Part shown: positions 13,523-26,104 of the stretch, piece by piece
Layout of the letters: each line of letters starts with the position of its first letter
How positions within the stretch are numbered: position 1 is the first letter of the stretch
From: Trametes villosa
Lineage: Eukaryota; Basidiomycota; Agaricomycetes; Polyporales; Polyporaceae
Direction: 5' to 3'
Length of the DNA stretch: 64,000 nt
Assembly: GCA_002964805.2 (NCBI GenBank)
Contig: PUDQ02000001.1
Coordinates: 2,566,001-2,630,000 of the forward strand
Program-made: the position numbers and the translations under genes
Notes under the pieces: generated by a model
The model's input: the letters and a program-made list of their open reading frames with translations, nothing else
What the model was told of the DNA's origin: nothing
Databases searched by the model: none

Positions 13523-14796
13523 ATGGCGAAAGGAACTTCCACTAACGGGGCTGCGCTCCAGCCTCCCTCCCACTCGGACGAGATCAAGGTCTCCTTTCCC
13601 CAGGAACATGTCATTCAGATCACTTTCAACCGACCTAAGTCGCTCAACGCGATGACCCCTACCATGACGGACGACATTAAGGCCGTCCTTGACTGGTTTG
13701 ACGAGGAGCCTAGCCTATGGTAGTCGTGGCCCCTCCTGGCCGTTCACACGCACAGTCGAGCTCACCCCTGGATGCACTGGCAGGGTCGCAATAGTCACTG
13801 GCGAGGGCCGCATCTTCTGCGCAGGCGCTGACCTCATAGCGTAAGTACTGCCGCAGTCAACTCGAGCACCTGGACTAACATGTACGCGTTCATGTAGGTG
13901 GAACAAACGTCAAGCCAGCGGCACCGCAGAGGAGGACCAGCAACGCATCATCAATAACGTGGACGGCTTCGGTTCTATCTCGAGGCGGTTCTCCTCCTGC
14001 AAGCCCATCATTGGTGCCGCGAACGGTGGTGCATACGGTGGTGGCGTCGAGATGCTCTTGAATTGCGACCTAGTCGTTACAAGCGACGACGCGAAGTTCG
14101 CGCTCCCCGAGGTCAAGCGCGGTGTTGTCGCCGTCCAAGGAGGTTAGCCCCTATTCGAGCAGGCGTGTCGCAGTCGCTGACAATATACTGCCAGGCATGC
14201 CGAGACTGTCGCGTACTGCCGGACATCAGGTATGTCTTCAGAGCATGTACTTCGCAATGTGACCATCTCTCTGACATGCCCTAGCTTGCGAGCGAAATGC
14301 TGCTCCTCGGCAGGACCATAACCGCGAAGGACGCGGCGACGAGATTCGGCTTGTCAGCATCTTCAGCCTATTCTCAGTTTTGTTCTCACAATGGTTTGCA
14401 GTGTGAACAAGATAGTGCCGAAGGCCGAAGTGATCCCGACCGCGCTGGCATGGGCGGCCGAAATCAACGCTAACAGTCCCGACGCCGTCCAAAGCACGAA
14501 GCGTGCACTGCTCCTTGCTACCCGCAACGGCAACATCGAGGAGGCTGTCGTTGCACATGTTCGTACCAAGGAGAGCATACGGGCTTTCACGAGCGAGAAT
14601 ATCCAGGTAAGTATTGTAGCGAAGCGTCTTCGGACTTGTGAATCGCTTGCTGACACTGTGCTCCTTGTGAACAGGAGGGCCTCAGGGCGTTCAGCGAGGT
14701 CAGTTTTATACATCGCTTATTCATCCCTTTGATTACTCACGCGCAAGTGTTACTCAGAAACGCAAGCCTTCATGGAAGAACCCGGCTAAGTTGTGA
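13523..14796 (+). CDS. Enoyl-CoA hydratase/isomerase (crotonase family), probably peroxisomal
   Basis: Crotonase-fold enzyme hydrating or isomerising enoyl-CoA in fatty-acid oxidation. Spliced exons give VIQITFNRPKSLNAMT, VAIVTGEGRIFCAGADL (the oxyanion-hole GAD motif), then GAANGGAYGGGVEMLLNCDL and FALPEVKRGVVAVQGG. The Glu in GGGVEML and the Glu in LPEVKRG occupy the two catalytic glutamate positions of true hydratases, so a hydratase activity is plausible. Later exons add LASEMLLLGRTITAKDAATR, NKIVPKAEVIPTALAWA and a C-terminal helix. The last three residues are AKL, a functional variant of the PTS1 peroxisomal signal. At least six short introns interrupt the gene. The start at 13523 precedes the first conserved strand by about 30 residues. 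Confidence 0.87.
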
Positions 14797-15168
14797 ACGC
14801 TTGAACGCCAGCCTGGGCTGAGCGTTTGCAGCAGTTACACATGAGCTCGATATCAGTTGTGTTTTGTACCTTCTTGTGGAGCCCGGCACATATGTATACT
14901 ATCATTGGCGGATGTTTGTTGAGATCTTGAGAGCTTGAGTATGGCAGCGTATATCGCGCAGTACTTTGAACATGGTCCGGGGAAGTGGGGATGCGGGGTA
15001 CCGGCAGGCGCCTATGAGCATCCCCGGATCCGGGATCGTTCCGAAACTTCCGGCTCACTCAAATGCGGGGTAAGCAGCAGCCACCCGCCCGAAACACACT
15101 CACCTCTCCACCACCACCTTCTCCTACTCCTCGGCCTCGCCTGCACCACGGAGTAGCGGTACCTAGCG
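14797..15168. other. Intergenic before the methylisocitrate lyase gene
   Basis: About 0.37 kb holding the 3' region of the enoyl-CoA hydratase gene and the upstream region of the next gene. A pyrimidine-rich tract at about 15080-15150 precedes the start codon. No gene seen. Confidence 0.4.
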
Positions 15169-17357
15169 ATGTCGAGCATCCTCAGGGTAACGCTCCGTGC
15201 TCCAGGTCGATTCCTCCCTGCCGGGTCTCGTGCCATGAGCTCTCTCAACTTCTCGCCTTCGGCCCTCCCCCTCACCCCACCTTCAGCAGAGGAGGAAGCG
15301 GCGGCATTCGAGTCTCGGGTCTCGGAGATGGAGGCGTTCTTCCAGCACCCACGGTTTGCCTCCCTGAAGCGACCCTACACTGCGGCCCAGGTAGCATCGA
15401 AGCAGGGTTCGTTCCCCGTCCTCCCCCTACCCTCAACACTCCTCGCGAACAAGCTGTACGCTCTCTTCGAGAAGGCCGCGAGCGAAGGGAAGCCAGTACA
15501 CACCATGGGCGCGATCGACCCTGTGCAGATGACCCAAATGGCGCCCCACCAGGAGGTTGTGTACGTCAGTGGCTGGGCGTGCTCGAGCGTGCTCACCACC
15601 GGGAATAACGACGTCGGTCCGGACTTGGGGTGCGCAGAGGAATCTTTACTGCTCTGTTGCGTTCTTACATGTACGCCCGGAATAGAGACTACCCGTATAC
15701 CACCGTCCCGAACCAGGTTCATCGGCTGTTCCGTGCCCAGCAGTTGCATGACAAGAAGCACTACGATGAGCGACTGAGTGTAAGCGCAGAGGCACGCGCG
15801 AAGCTACCTTACATCGACTACCTGCGGCCCATTATTGCGGACGCGGACATGGGGTCAGTGCCCTTGCCCTGCTCTCCTTGGCCTCACTGCGTCCGTGATG
15901 AGCTGACCGAGTAGATATTCCAACCTCACAGGCATGGAGGGCTATCCGCTGTAATGAAGCTGGTCAAGCTCTTTGCCGAGTCGGTATGCATACCTTTGCT
16001 AGTCAGCTCGTAGCGTTAACTTACCGTCAATCCGTTTAGGGTGCCTCTGCGATCCACCTCGAGGACCAGCTCGTCGGGGGCAAGAAGTGCGGGCACCTCG
16101 CGGGCAAAGTGCTCGTCCCCGCGTCCGCGCACGTCTCGCGCCTCATCGCCGCGCGCTTCCAGGCGGACCTGCTCAAGTCAACGATGCTGCTCATCGCACG
16201 CACCGACGCCGAGTCCGCGAAGCTGCTCTCGAGCACCGTCGACGTCCTCGACCACGAGTTCATCAAAGGCGTGTCCGCGCCCGACCGCGCGCTCGCGGAG
16301 GTCATCGCCGCTGCAGAGGCGGAGGGCCGTAGTGGTGCGGAGATCGACAAGATCGAGGCGGACTGGCTTGCGCGGAATCCGCTGTGCACGTTCAACGAAG
16401 GTACGTTGAATCGGAAGCGCCGTTAGGACAGTCTCGCTAACTCTGGGGTTCAATCGTGCAGCCTTTGAGCACGCTCTGAAGAAGTCTGGCGTCGCTGACA
16501 AGGAAGGGGCACTCAAGGCGTACCATGAAGCCGTGGACGGCAAGTCTAATGCGGAAGCGCGAGACGTCGCCAAGGACATCCTGGGCGAGACTATCTTCTG
16601 GGATTGGGACCGTAAGCACCCCATATATCGTCTCCCATCGGTGTTTCTAAAGGCTTCCTTCTACATGCAGTACCCAAGACCCGCGAAGGGTACTATCACT
16701 ACACCGGCGGTGTCGAGGCGGCCATTAAACGCGAGCTCGCTTTCGCGCCCTACGCTGATATGATCTGGCTCGAGACGAAGCTACCCGATCTCGAGCAGGC
16801 CCGGTACTTCTCGCGCAAGATCCGGGAGAAGTACCCTGGAAAGTACGTATCATGGCCTCTCCGCATACGCATGGGGCTGAGCCCTAGTAACAACAGGTGG
16901 TTCGTGTATAACCTGAGCCCAAGCTTCAACTGGGCGGCGCAAGGGTTCTCAGACCAGGACTTGAAGAACTTCGTGTGGGATCTTGGCAAAGAAGGGTGAG
17001 TTTTAAGGGAAACCCGCGCATGCCAGGCCACTAACACTGCGCTAGCTTCGTCCTGCAACTCATCTCGCTCGCCGGTCTTCACCTAGACGCCGTAGCTGCC
17101 GGTACGTACCGGTTAACGTGTTCGCAGACAGCCCACTGAACTACTTCCTAGCCGAGCTCGCCGCACAGTACAAGACCGAGGGCATGCTCGCCTATGTCAA
17201 CCTCATCCAGAAGAAGGAGAAGGCGCTCGGCGTCGACGTGCTCACGCACCAGAAGTGGAGCGGCGCGAACTACATCGACCGCATCCTCACCACCGTCTCC
17301 GCCGGCTCGTCAAGCACGTCCGCCGTCGGCAAGGACTCGACGGAACACTCCTTCTAA
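15169..17357 (+). CDS. ICL2: Mitochondrial 2-methylisocitrate lyase (isocitrate lyase family)
   Basis: Cleaves 2-methylisocitrate to pyruvate and succinate in the methylcitrate cycle that removes propionyl-CoA. The N-terminus ([20 protein letters not shown]) is Arg/Ser-rich without acids, as expected of a mitochondrial presequence. Family blocks in order: [109 protein letters not shown] with the catalytic Cys in KKCGH (about residue 260), [16 protein letters not shown] and [16 protein letters not shown]. The [11 protein letters not shown] and TTGNN blocks match methylisocitrate lyases better than glyoxysomal isocitrate lyases, which lack a presequence. About nine exons. Substrate preference is inferred from sequence type. 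Confidence 0.88.
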
Positions 17358-17791
17358 CCTCAATACCATGACCTCACAACCTAGCCTTAAGCTTAGAGAT
17401 TGGACGGACGTGGAGGCGGAACATGTGTTGTTTTGCTGCATGCAATACGTATGATCTACTCGAGGAATATATTAATAACACATGTCGACTGGAGATGCAG
17501 TGCGAAGGAATGTACGACGGCGATATCGATAGGAGAGGACGGAATGCGCAGTGCGGGTGTGAGTCGAATAGTAGTAATGCGAGTAGGTACGATAAGAGGG
17601 AGATATACAAAGCGACGGGGCGTACTGCAAAACCGCTGAAGGGGGCGGAGCCTGCTCGGCAGGCAAGTGTACGAATGCGAGCGCCAAAACTCTCGACCTA
17701 GCGTCGAGAACAGACCCGGGAGGCTCACACGAAGAACAGAACGACAACAGGGGAGGCCCAAGGGTCACCAAGAAAGCGAGGGCACGACAGT
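17358..17791. other. Convergent 3' region
   Basis: About 0.43 kb between two genes ending towards each other. It must hold both 3' untranslated regions. It is less GC-rich than its neighbours and I see no gene in it. Confidence 0.4.
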
Positions 17792-20700
17792 CTACTCGGA
17801 CGACGACATCGACTGGTCCAGCCCGTGGTACGGGTACGAGAGCGCCTGTGCGGGCGCCAGCTTCGGTGACACGATCTCGAACTGCGACTCGTCCAGGCTC
17901 GGCCGGCTGTCGTACGAGTCGCCCGACGTGCGCGGCACGCCCAGCGCAGACCCGTTGCGGGGCGGCGACGCACCGGCCACGAGGCGCGACGGCGCGCGCG
18001 ACGACGACGAGTCCGTCGAGGAGATGCTCGGGCGCTGGCGCGACGCCGCAGACATGCGCCCGCTCGCGCTCGCCATCGACAGCTGCGACTGGCGGCTGTT
18101 CGAGCGCGGCTGCGTCTGGTTCTGGCCCGCGAGGTGCTCGGGGAGCGCGGGCGAACGCGGGATGTCGACGAGCGTCATCGAGGACGCGACGCCGGACGCA
18201 CGCTTCATGACGGACCCGAGCTCGACGACGCTGCCCTTGCGCCGGCGGCCCTCCTGTGCGAGCTCGGAGCTCGAGCGCGGCGTCTGCGCGATTGAGGACG
18301 AAGACGAGTGCGTTGAAAGGCTTCCCGACTGCGACTTGAACGACTTCAGGATGGACTTGCGGGCGCCGCTCTTCTCGCCCTGCATCAGCCCGGGCGCAGA
18401 CGCAGGCAGCGGCGGGGTTGTCGGCGGCATGGGGGACATCGAGGGCGACGGCCCGCGCGGCGGTGGGGGGTGCAACGGATAAGGAGACTGCTGGTCGAAC
18501 TGGAACGCGTGCAGCGACGTCTTGCGTTTTGGCTTGAGCGGCGCGAGCCCAGGAGCAGAATGTGACGGAACTTGCTGAGACGGGTCGGGCTGGGGACTCC
18601 GCGACAGCGTCCGTGAAGACCGCTTGCCCGCGGGCGCCGAGTTCGGGGACGACCGCCCAGACTCGGGCAGGGAGGGCGACGCCGCGCCCGAGACGGACGA
18701 CTTGTTCGTCCGCCGCCAGAGCTTCTTGATGCTCTTCACGCTCATGATCGAGGCGGACTTCTGCTGCTTCAACGACCCTGAAGCTGACAGCGTCGGTGCG
18801 GGACTCTCGTCTGACGCCAGAGAGTCGAGCGAGAACCGGCTTGAGGGTGCGTCCGACATGCCGCTCGACGACTTGTTGTTATGCGCATGACGCAGGCCGG
18901 TAGACTTCTTTCCTGGGGGAGGTTGGCGCCCGGAGAGATCATCCTGCAGCGGCGGGATGCTGTCCAGGTCCGACGGGAATCGACCAAACGGGTCAGGGGA
19001 AAGGGGAATAACAGGAGAATCCGACGCGTGGTTTCGTATCAGGTTCGGGGCGACGAGCGGGGGGTAGAGCGCGTCCTGCTCCTCCTGCAGCTCCCGCTGG
19101 CGCGCGAGCGTCTCGTCCGAGATCACGTCCTCCGCGCTGCGCCGCTGGAACGGCGACTTCGGCAGCTCCGTCGAGATGCCGTTGAACGCGATGCGCGGCG
19201 GCGACGGTAGCGCGTCCGCCGAGGGCTCCGACTCTGAGCCGCCCATTGCGGACAGGGCGGAATATGGTACGGCGGGCCAGGAGGCGCCTTCGGGGGCGGG
19301 TCTGCGCAGCAAGCCTTCAGCATCCCGAACGCGCGCGAGTCAAGGGGAGGGGACGCACCCTGGCGGCGGGGAAGGGCCCGCGCTCGGCTTTCCGCGCCAT
19401 GCCGGCGGCGTGAGGCTGCTCGCGATCGAGGGCATCCCCGTCGGCGTCTCCGCCGCGAGGTCCTCGAGCGCTAGCTGTCGGGGAGAGAACTGCGCAAGAT
19501 TCTACGCCACGCCGTCAGTAAATGAAATTGCACCGCGGTGGCAGCGTATTGCGAAGATATGCGCACCCGCTCAATCTCGTCCAGGGTCGCCATCATCAGG
19601 ACTTGGCTCCGCCGACGGTCGTGCGGATCATCCTCGTCGAACTGCATAGATCGTCAGTGGCTATACACCGTAAACAGGCGTGCGGCCAGCGTTACCTCAT
19701 ACGAGCTCTCCAGCCCGAGGTTAAGCTCATCGTAGAACACGCCCTCGCGCTTCTCGTCCAACGGACTCCGGCGCGGCTTGTGTGTTGTTTCGCCGTCTGA
19801 AGCCGTCCCGTCGTTACTCGGCTTTGCAAACTCGCTGGAAGAAGGCGTGGTCTCTTCCTGCAGATAGGCAAGGTGCTCGCCCGAGCTATCCGTCGGGAGC
19901 GGTCCGGGAGCGCCAGGTAGTGACGGTGCAAGGTTCAGCGCAGGGGGGACGTGTTTCCTCGACAGCCCCGAGCCTTGCGACGCGCGCCGCGGCTCCTGCG
20001 GGGGCGACGCCGGGATCGCCACCGACAGCTGCGGCCGCGAGCTCCGCCTCAGGAGCTCCGCGACCTCCTCCGCGTCGTCCACGACCTCCCTCTCCTCCCC
20101 ATCCTCAGCCGGGTCCGGCAGCGCGGCGAGCGCCTCGCCGTCGAGCGCGAGATTGACGACGTTCGGGTCCGCGGGCCTCTGCGATGCGTTTTCAGCGCGC
20201 ATGTCCGCCCACGTCTCTGCATCCGTGCCGAACACGTCCGCCAACGGATCATCACTCACGCGCCCTGGTCCATACCGCGCCGTCGCGTCCGCTTCGTCCT
20301 CCTCACCCTCTCCGTCCGAGTCCGGTAATGGCGCGTACTCGTCTTGGTCGTCTGCGTCGGGCCCGAGCAACCATCCATCCTTTGGCCGCAGGTGGATTGG
20401 GGTGTTTGCTGTTGCCTGTAACCGGTCGACAAGGCGGAGTGACACCGCCGGCCGTCTCTCCCCGTCCTCCTCGCCCTCTCCTTCTGCACCCGACTCGTCA
20501 CCTGCCCGCGACGCGGCCCGCCTCTGCACGTCCAGCCTACTCTCCGCGCGCTTCGCGTGTTGCACGCGCCTGCTCCGCTTCCACCGGTCGTACCACGTCG
20601 CCTTGCGGCGGTCGATATCGAACTCGACCTTCGCCAGTATCGGGATGAGCGCGGGCGAGTGCAATCCGGGGAGCGGCACGTCGTCCGCGTTTCCGCCGTC

Positions 20701-21588
20701 CGAGACGGACGTCGCGGACTCGGGCGAGTCGAGGTCGGAGCGGGACGAGATCGCGGAGTGCGACGCGGTCGTCGACGGGGACGGCGTTACCAGCTGCGGC
20801 GTCTCCGTCCGCATAGGGGAAAGAAGCGGCCGGAGGCTGCTCTGGTTCGACATCACGTCCTGGAGCAGGGACGGCGAGGACTGTGCGGCGGGGGTGCCGA
20901 ATCCGAGGCCCTTCGTGCGCACAGCCGAGGATGGAATTTCTTCGCGTTCGGCCTTCAGGACACGCACCCAGATATGCCGCCAGATGTCTTCGGAGAGCCG
21001 CGGGCCAGGGACATCTTCGTCGTCGTCCGCCATGCTCCCGAGCCGCATGCTGGCTTGCGCCGCGGCGGACGAGTTGATCAAATAGAGGACGAGGCCGACT
21101 GTGCTCGGGAGCGCGTACTCCTTCGCGATGGCTGCGAGTTGGCTTTGCAGGGTCGGGTAAACGGGGACCAGGATACCTCGTCGGAACTGCGCGTGATAGC
21201 CCGAGGCTGTTGGGGGCGGGGGTAGAAGTTCGTTGTCATAGACGCTGTCGGACTCGTGCGGCAAGTGATTTGGCGGGATGACATGGAGCAGATATTTGGA
21301 AGTCTGCGTGGCTGGTGCGTACGTGTGCCCGGAGGCTGCAGAGGGCGTAGGAGAGCGTCTGAAATCGAAAGCAGAAGAGGCAGCGGTGCTTGGTACGATT
21401 GGCGAAGGTGCATAGCTAGGAGACGGCGAAGAAATAGAGTAGATGGCGGGAACAGGCGTTGAGACTCCGAGCGCATTCGCAAGTTTCGCCAGGCGATGCG
21501 GAGGTAGTGGTGTCCGTGGACGTGCCCAAGAGGGAGCAGAGCCCGCAGAGACCGGGGAGGTGGGGTCTTCGGGTGATGTACTGGGCAT
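17792..21588 (-). CDS. Large Ser/Pro-rich protein of unknown function
   Basis: Four exons (19696-21588, 19567-19641, 19359-19501, 17792-19301) splice in frame to 1206 residues. I do not recognise a named domain. The N-terminal third has a folded-looking block: YLLHVIPPNHLPHE, FRRGILVPVYPTLQSQLAAI, AKEYALPSTVGLVLYLI and RLSEDIWRHIWVRVLKAE. This is followed by VEFDIDRRKATWYDRWKRSR. A second conserved-looking block spans the exon junctions, ELSYEFDEDDPHDRRRSQVL then MMATLDEIERNLAQFSPRQ, with LALEDLAAETPTGMPSIASS after it. The rest is long Ser/Pro/Asp-rich and probably disordered, with SASIMSVKSIKKLWRRTNKS near the C-terminus. A cytoplasmic regulatory or scaffold role would be a guess. Confidence 0.8.
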
Positions 21589-22526
21589 GGTGTTCGTATG
21601 CGGGCGTCCGGAACGTTGAATAGCGTGAGTGGCGGGTCGAGCGCGTTGGAGGATAGAGTCGAACTACTGTCCCCGCATCGGTCTCAATTGTGCGTACTGG
21701 GAACAGTAATGTCTGAGTAAAAGAACAGCCACCGTGCATGAGATGACACATACGTAGCTCCCGTGCTGCGACCGTAAGCAGAGGCAGCGGTCGAGTATCT
21801 CCAGACGGCGCTCGATATGGCGGAGGGTACCGGCCGAGGGCGCGGGGGGAGAGATGGACGGAGAAAAGGGACGGACGATCGAGCTGGACGGGCTGGTCCG
21901 CGTCCTGGAGAGCTCTCAACTCGACTCCTTGTTCCAATCATCGCACCAGACTCCCCCCCAGCCGTCGCACGTGTCTCCCCGTGTGGGACCTAGACGCCCT
22001 CCGGCCTCGCGGACCGGCCCACTTTGACTTCGACCGCCGTGTGCTCATGCCACCCTCGGCCGCGACGATAAGTTGCACGCAGTCTCTCACCGTGGTCGTG
22101 TCTTCTGCTGACAACCGTCATGATACTCGGATGATGCGGGGCCTCTTCTCTACCTCGACTTTAACCGACCTCGTCCTTCTGCGGGCACAGTATCTCCCCC
22201 GTTGCAGCTCACCTGACAAGGCCCGCGACTGACATCTGTCTACTTTCTCTGATGATACTCGGCATACGACTACCATTCTATGATGCTCGGGCAGGCAGCG
22301 CCTGCGACCACTGGTCTAGATGTATATCGTCTCTTTGGGTGTCGACAGATCCCTAGGCTGGTCCTACTTGTATCATCTCGACTCTATGTGAGCTCCTCTG
22401 CCCCCTCGTCGTGCTCGAAGATACTCTCTGCTTGCCCGCTGCATGCCCCTGCTTCTTTCTATGCACTTAGCCTCTCGGCGCACCACAGAACCCGAAGACC
22501 ATCCTGGACATCCTTCACGGGCCACT
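21589..22526. other. Divergent intergenic region
   Basis: About 0.94 kb upstream of both the large unknown gene (minus) and an orphan membrane protein (plus). It is pyrimidine-rich from about 22360 to 22480. No supportable gene; open frames here lack conserved motifs. Confidence 0.4.
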
Positions 22527-24060
22527 ATGTACCCTGGTCTAGGGAAAGACCCAAGCATGCTCATCAACGCCGCGTTCGCGCTCACCACCATCGGCCAATT
22601 TGCCCTAGTGCTTCTCATCGCGACCTTCTTGTTCTCGTACGCCGTCCGCAAACGCAGCCCTGTATTGCTGAACCTCCTCGTCATATGCTTGCTGGGCACC
22701 GTCCCCCAATTCTTCCTGTGAGTGGTGGGGCTCCTTGGTGAGTCACTCCCCACTCACGCCCGGTTTTCTACAGGATGTATGCAGCGGAACTCTACAATCC
22801 AAAGCCTCCACCTGGTCTATGTGTAACCCAAGCAGCCATCCTGGACAGTGTGCAATGCACGTAAGCATCGCGCTCTAGACCAACCACCTAGGACGCCCAT
22901 ACTCACACGGTACAGGTTCGCGGTTGTGTCCTTGTCCCTGGTGATTGACCTTCTGGTCGAGTCACAACTGATTCTCCCGGAAACTACGAAAACCAGATAC
23001 CTCAGGATGATGGTACGTACCTCCATCTGGGCAATGCTGTCGAATGGTCCACTGACGACATATCCAGCTGGTCATAATACCGCACATCACATTTCTCGTA
23101 TTCGTGTCCACCGCTGCCGCCGTCAGCGCCGCACATCCAGACCATGTCAGACACATGCCCAATGACCTCGCTTGCACCCTGCGCAACGCTACCTTGTAAG
23201 CCGCATACCGCCACCTTCCATCCCGCGTTCCATAGTCTCACAACCGGCCCGCTCAGCACCACCTCCGTGCAAATTTTCATCGCCGCCGTCGTGGTACTCA
23301 CGCTCTCCCTCGAAAGTACGTATGCCGCAGCGCACTAGGAGCTCATTGTTCGTTATGTACTCAAAAGAGCCCCGTTTTCCACTCTGGGGCGGGCAGCGTA
23401 CGCCATCGTCCGCTCCCTTGCGACGCGGAGACACTTGCCAACGTTGCGCCGCCCGCGACTCCTCAGCTTCTCCCAGGTCGCTCGCATCGTCGCGTTCACT
23501 TGTCTCCAGGCACTGCTCCTCGTGTACGTATTTCCGTCCAGCCGTCCGTCCGTGGGTGCACATGTCCCGGGATATGGGCTCGGTTGCCGTCGTAACGATA
23601 AGCTCACCTCCTGTCTCACAGCCTTAATATCCTGCACACCTACGCTCGTGACGACGCTGTACGGATCGCCACAATCCTCTTGGAAGCCCTGAGTGAGTTT
23701 CCCTTCTGGTGTACGATCACACAGCCAGTACGGCACGTACTCATCGCCTCTGTTACAGTGCCTCTCGCTACTTTCGGCATCTTTGGTCTCACGACAGTGC
23801 GTGCACCCTGGATACGCTAGCTCTTACGCTCAGCCGAGCCTATCCGTCTAACTTCTGTCGTGTAGGATTGCTGTCAACATTGGAAGGGCCTGGTGCGGCA
23901 GGTATTCAAGCGGCAGCCGCGGGACACGCCAAAGCTGCGCCCACTGCACCTCATGGTGAAAATCACCATAGAGGAGGAAAAGCACGAGCACGACGTCTTC
24001 GCGCCCGGGAGCGTGAAGCCCGTCCACCTCCAGCTCGACTCGCGGATTCTTCCATGTTAA
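22527..24060 (+). CDS. Multi-pass membrane protein, unknown function
   Basis: Multi-exon gene encoding roughly 370 residues with about seven hydrophobic segments, such as NAAFALTTIGQFALVLLIAT, NLLVICLLGTVPQFFL, VVSLSLVIDLLVESQLI, LVIIPHITFLVFVSTAAAVS and SVQIFIAAVVVLTLSLE. Later exons give RPRLLSFSQVARIVAFTCLQ, NILHTYARDDAVRIATILLE and PLATFGIFGLTT. The C-terminal tail is soluble and charged, with DCCQHWKGLVRQVFKRQ and HLQLDSRILPC then a stop. The N-terminus is short and extracellular-like. This layout is typical of the many orphan membrane proteins of Agaricomycetes, some of which resemble GPCRs; I see no receptor motif and assign no function. Introns are short and junctions keep frame, but the exact exon ends around 23190-23400 are uncertain. 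Confidence 0.7.
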
Positions 24061-24491
24061 CGAGTGGGACCGTGCGTTCTTCCCGTGCTCGGACGAACTG
24101 TATACCATTCACTCTGTTACTACCACCTGCGTCTCCCGGACGTTCTCTCATTGTATCGTGTCGGACAATGTACTGTAATGTATATCACGCCTCTCGCGCG
24201 CTATAAAACGACGCAGGACCGTCGTACGATCCTTGCCGAACGACGTGTCGGGGTGTGGATCCCGGGTGTTTGGCTGCTTACTATATCGCACACAGATGCG
24301 AGCTCAACCAGACTGCACTTCTGCGAGTGAGCGGTAGAGGCTGAGGATGCCGCCGCGTCCGCCACTCTCTGTGGGCAACCTCGAGCCTCCTCCAGCGAAA
24401 GTGAGTAGCCGGACCATCGGCCCGCTTGTCCGAATGTCCCGTAGAATGCGTGGGCGCTTCCGCTTTCCGTTTCCTCCGCCTCTGCTGTACC
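24061..24491. other. Intergenic before ATP23
   Basis: About 0.43 kb between tandem plus-strand genes. Holds the 3' region of the membrane-protein gene and upstream sequence of ATP23. Nothing else recognised. Confidence 0.4.
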
Positions 24492-25474
24492 ATGGACGCT
24501 GCTCCGAATCCGCCTCAACCCACAAACTCTTCGGACAACTCTACGTTCGAACGATGGCGGAGAAAGTTCTCAATGATCACCGGGCTTGGCGGGACGCCAG
24601 ATGAGCGAGCGGCTGAGATGGAGGCGTACCACCACAACACCTGCGAGAAGTGGAAGCGGGAGCTCATGACATACAGTCAGTACCCTCGCGTTCCCCCCCG
24701 CCGAGACGTTGACGCCAGTCATGCTCAAGGCCCGCTCTCTCTCCCCGCAGGTCCGGCGGTGGTCTTCATGCTGAAGCACCTGAAGCTGCACGGCGCGGAC
24801 GTGACCGCGGGCGACCTCGTCTGCGCGCCGTGCGACACGAACCGCGCGGGCGGGTTCAGCCCCGAGGCGGGCGCGGTCGTGCTCTGCCAGGGCAAGTTCA
24901 TGAGCAAGGGCCACATGGAGGACACGCTCGTGCACGAGCTCGTGCACATGTACGACCACGCGAAGTTCAAGGTGGACTGGAACAACCTGCGCCACCACGC
25001 GTGCAGCGAGGTATGTCGCTGTGCGCCGTTGCCCTCGCCACGTCCCCCGCCCGCCCCGTGTCCGCGACGCTGACGTCCTGTCCTGTGAACCGTCGCCGCG
25101 ACCCGCCCGTCACGCACTGTGCGCTGTGAAGATCCGCGCGAACAGCCTAAGCGGGGACTGCAAGTGGGGCCGTGAGGTGCGGAGGGGGTTCGTCGCGTTC
25201 TCGAAGCAGCACCAGGTCCGTACTTCCGCCGAGCCCTGCCCCGTCCTGCGGCTCACCCGCGCGCGGCTTCCCACAGGAGTGTGTCCGGCGGCGTGCGGTG
25301 CTGTCCGTCCGTGCCAACCCCGCGTGTCCAGACGAGGCCGCAGCGGAGCGCGCGGTGAACGAGGTCTGGGAGAGCTGCTTCAACGACACAAGGCCGTTTG
25401 ACGAGGTAATGACAGGCCCGGCTCGCCCGAACGTGTGTACCGCGTTACTTACACGTCATTGTCAGATATACTAG
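24492..25474 (+). CDS. ATP23: Mitochondrial inner membrane metalloprotease Atp23
   Basis: Zinc metalloprotease that in yeast processes the Atp6 precursor and helps assemble the ATP synthase Fo sector in the intermembrane space. Five exons are needed. The catalytic motif is [12 protein letters not shown] (HExxH, about residue 120), preceded by [20 protein letters not shown] and [16 protein letters not shown]. After it come [53 protein letters not shown] and [14 protein letters not shown]. Conserved cysteines of the family are present in each exon. The last exon is only nine bases (ATATACTAG after a CAG acceptor), encoding Ile-Tyr and the stop. The ATG at 24492 opens a hydrophilic, Asn/Ser-rich leader. 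No broken motif is seen. Confidence 0.93.
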
Positions 25475-26104
25475 AAGCGTGTGCTCGTGCCCGATTTTAC
25501 CTTACAGCGCAGCGCACGCAACGGGTGCCATGTCGTGATGGAGGCACACCAGCTGGGGGCGAAAGAGGATAGCGCGAGGTTATTCTCAGCGGGATCTCAT
25601 GCACATGATGCGCGTTTCACGCGCGAAGCGCCGCCTGTGGCGGGAGATGTCGTGCTGACCGTAGCTTCGTGTGGGAGGCTGCCCGTCGCCTCGGTGCGAG
25701 CCGAGGGGGTGCGAGCCAGGTGTCGCTGCCAGCGTAGACAGACAGGGCAGAATAGATCGTCCCGTTGCGCGCACTGTGAGACCGGGCAGGCATGGAAGGG
25801 CGGGCTGTCTGCTGGCGTATGTTCCAGCGCGCGCTGTCAGAGTCGAACATGCAAGAATAGGCAGGCTGCGTCTTATTCTTGGCCTGCGTGCGGTGAATGC
25901 TGCCTAGACGGGGCCAATCGGCGCGATCGCTCGGCGGCTGCGAAGGTTCGAGGGCACCCGTGCGAATCTCGCGCGAGACTACAAAGACCCAGCCTCCTCC
26001 GCGTCCGCCTCCCCCGACGCCCTTGTCGACCGCTTCCCAGCTTTTCTCCAGCGCCCTTCCCCGCTCGTTCGCCCCCAAAAGCTCACCAGAAGCCTCGCAT
26101 TGCC
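25475..26104. other. Intergenic before the GPI-anchored protein gene
   Basis: About 0.63 kb without a supportable gene. A long plus-strand open frame crosses it but is composition-driven. The last 100 bases are strongly C-rich, as in other start-proximal regions here. Confidence 0.4.

Noticed and set aside
17667..18482. 271-codon plus-strand open frame opposite the large unknown gene
   Set aside because: It is antisense to the last exon of a well-supported minus-strand gene. Its composition mirrors that gene's codons.
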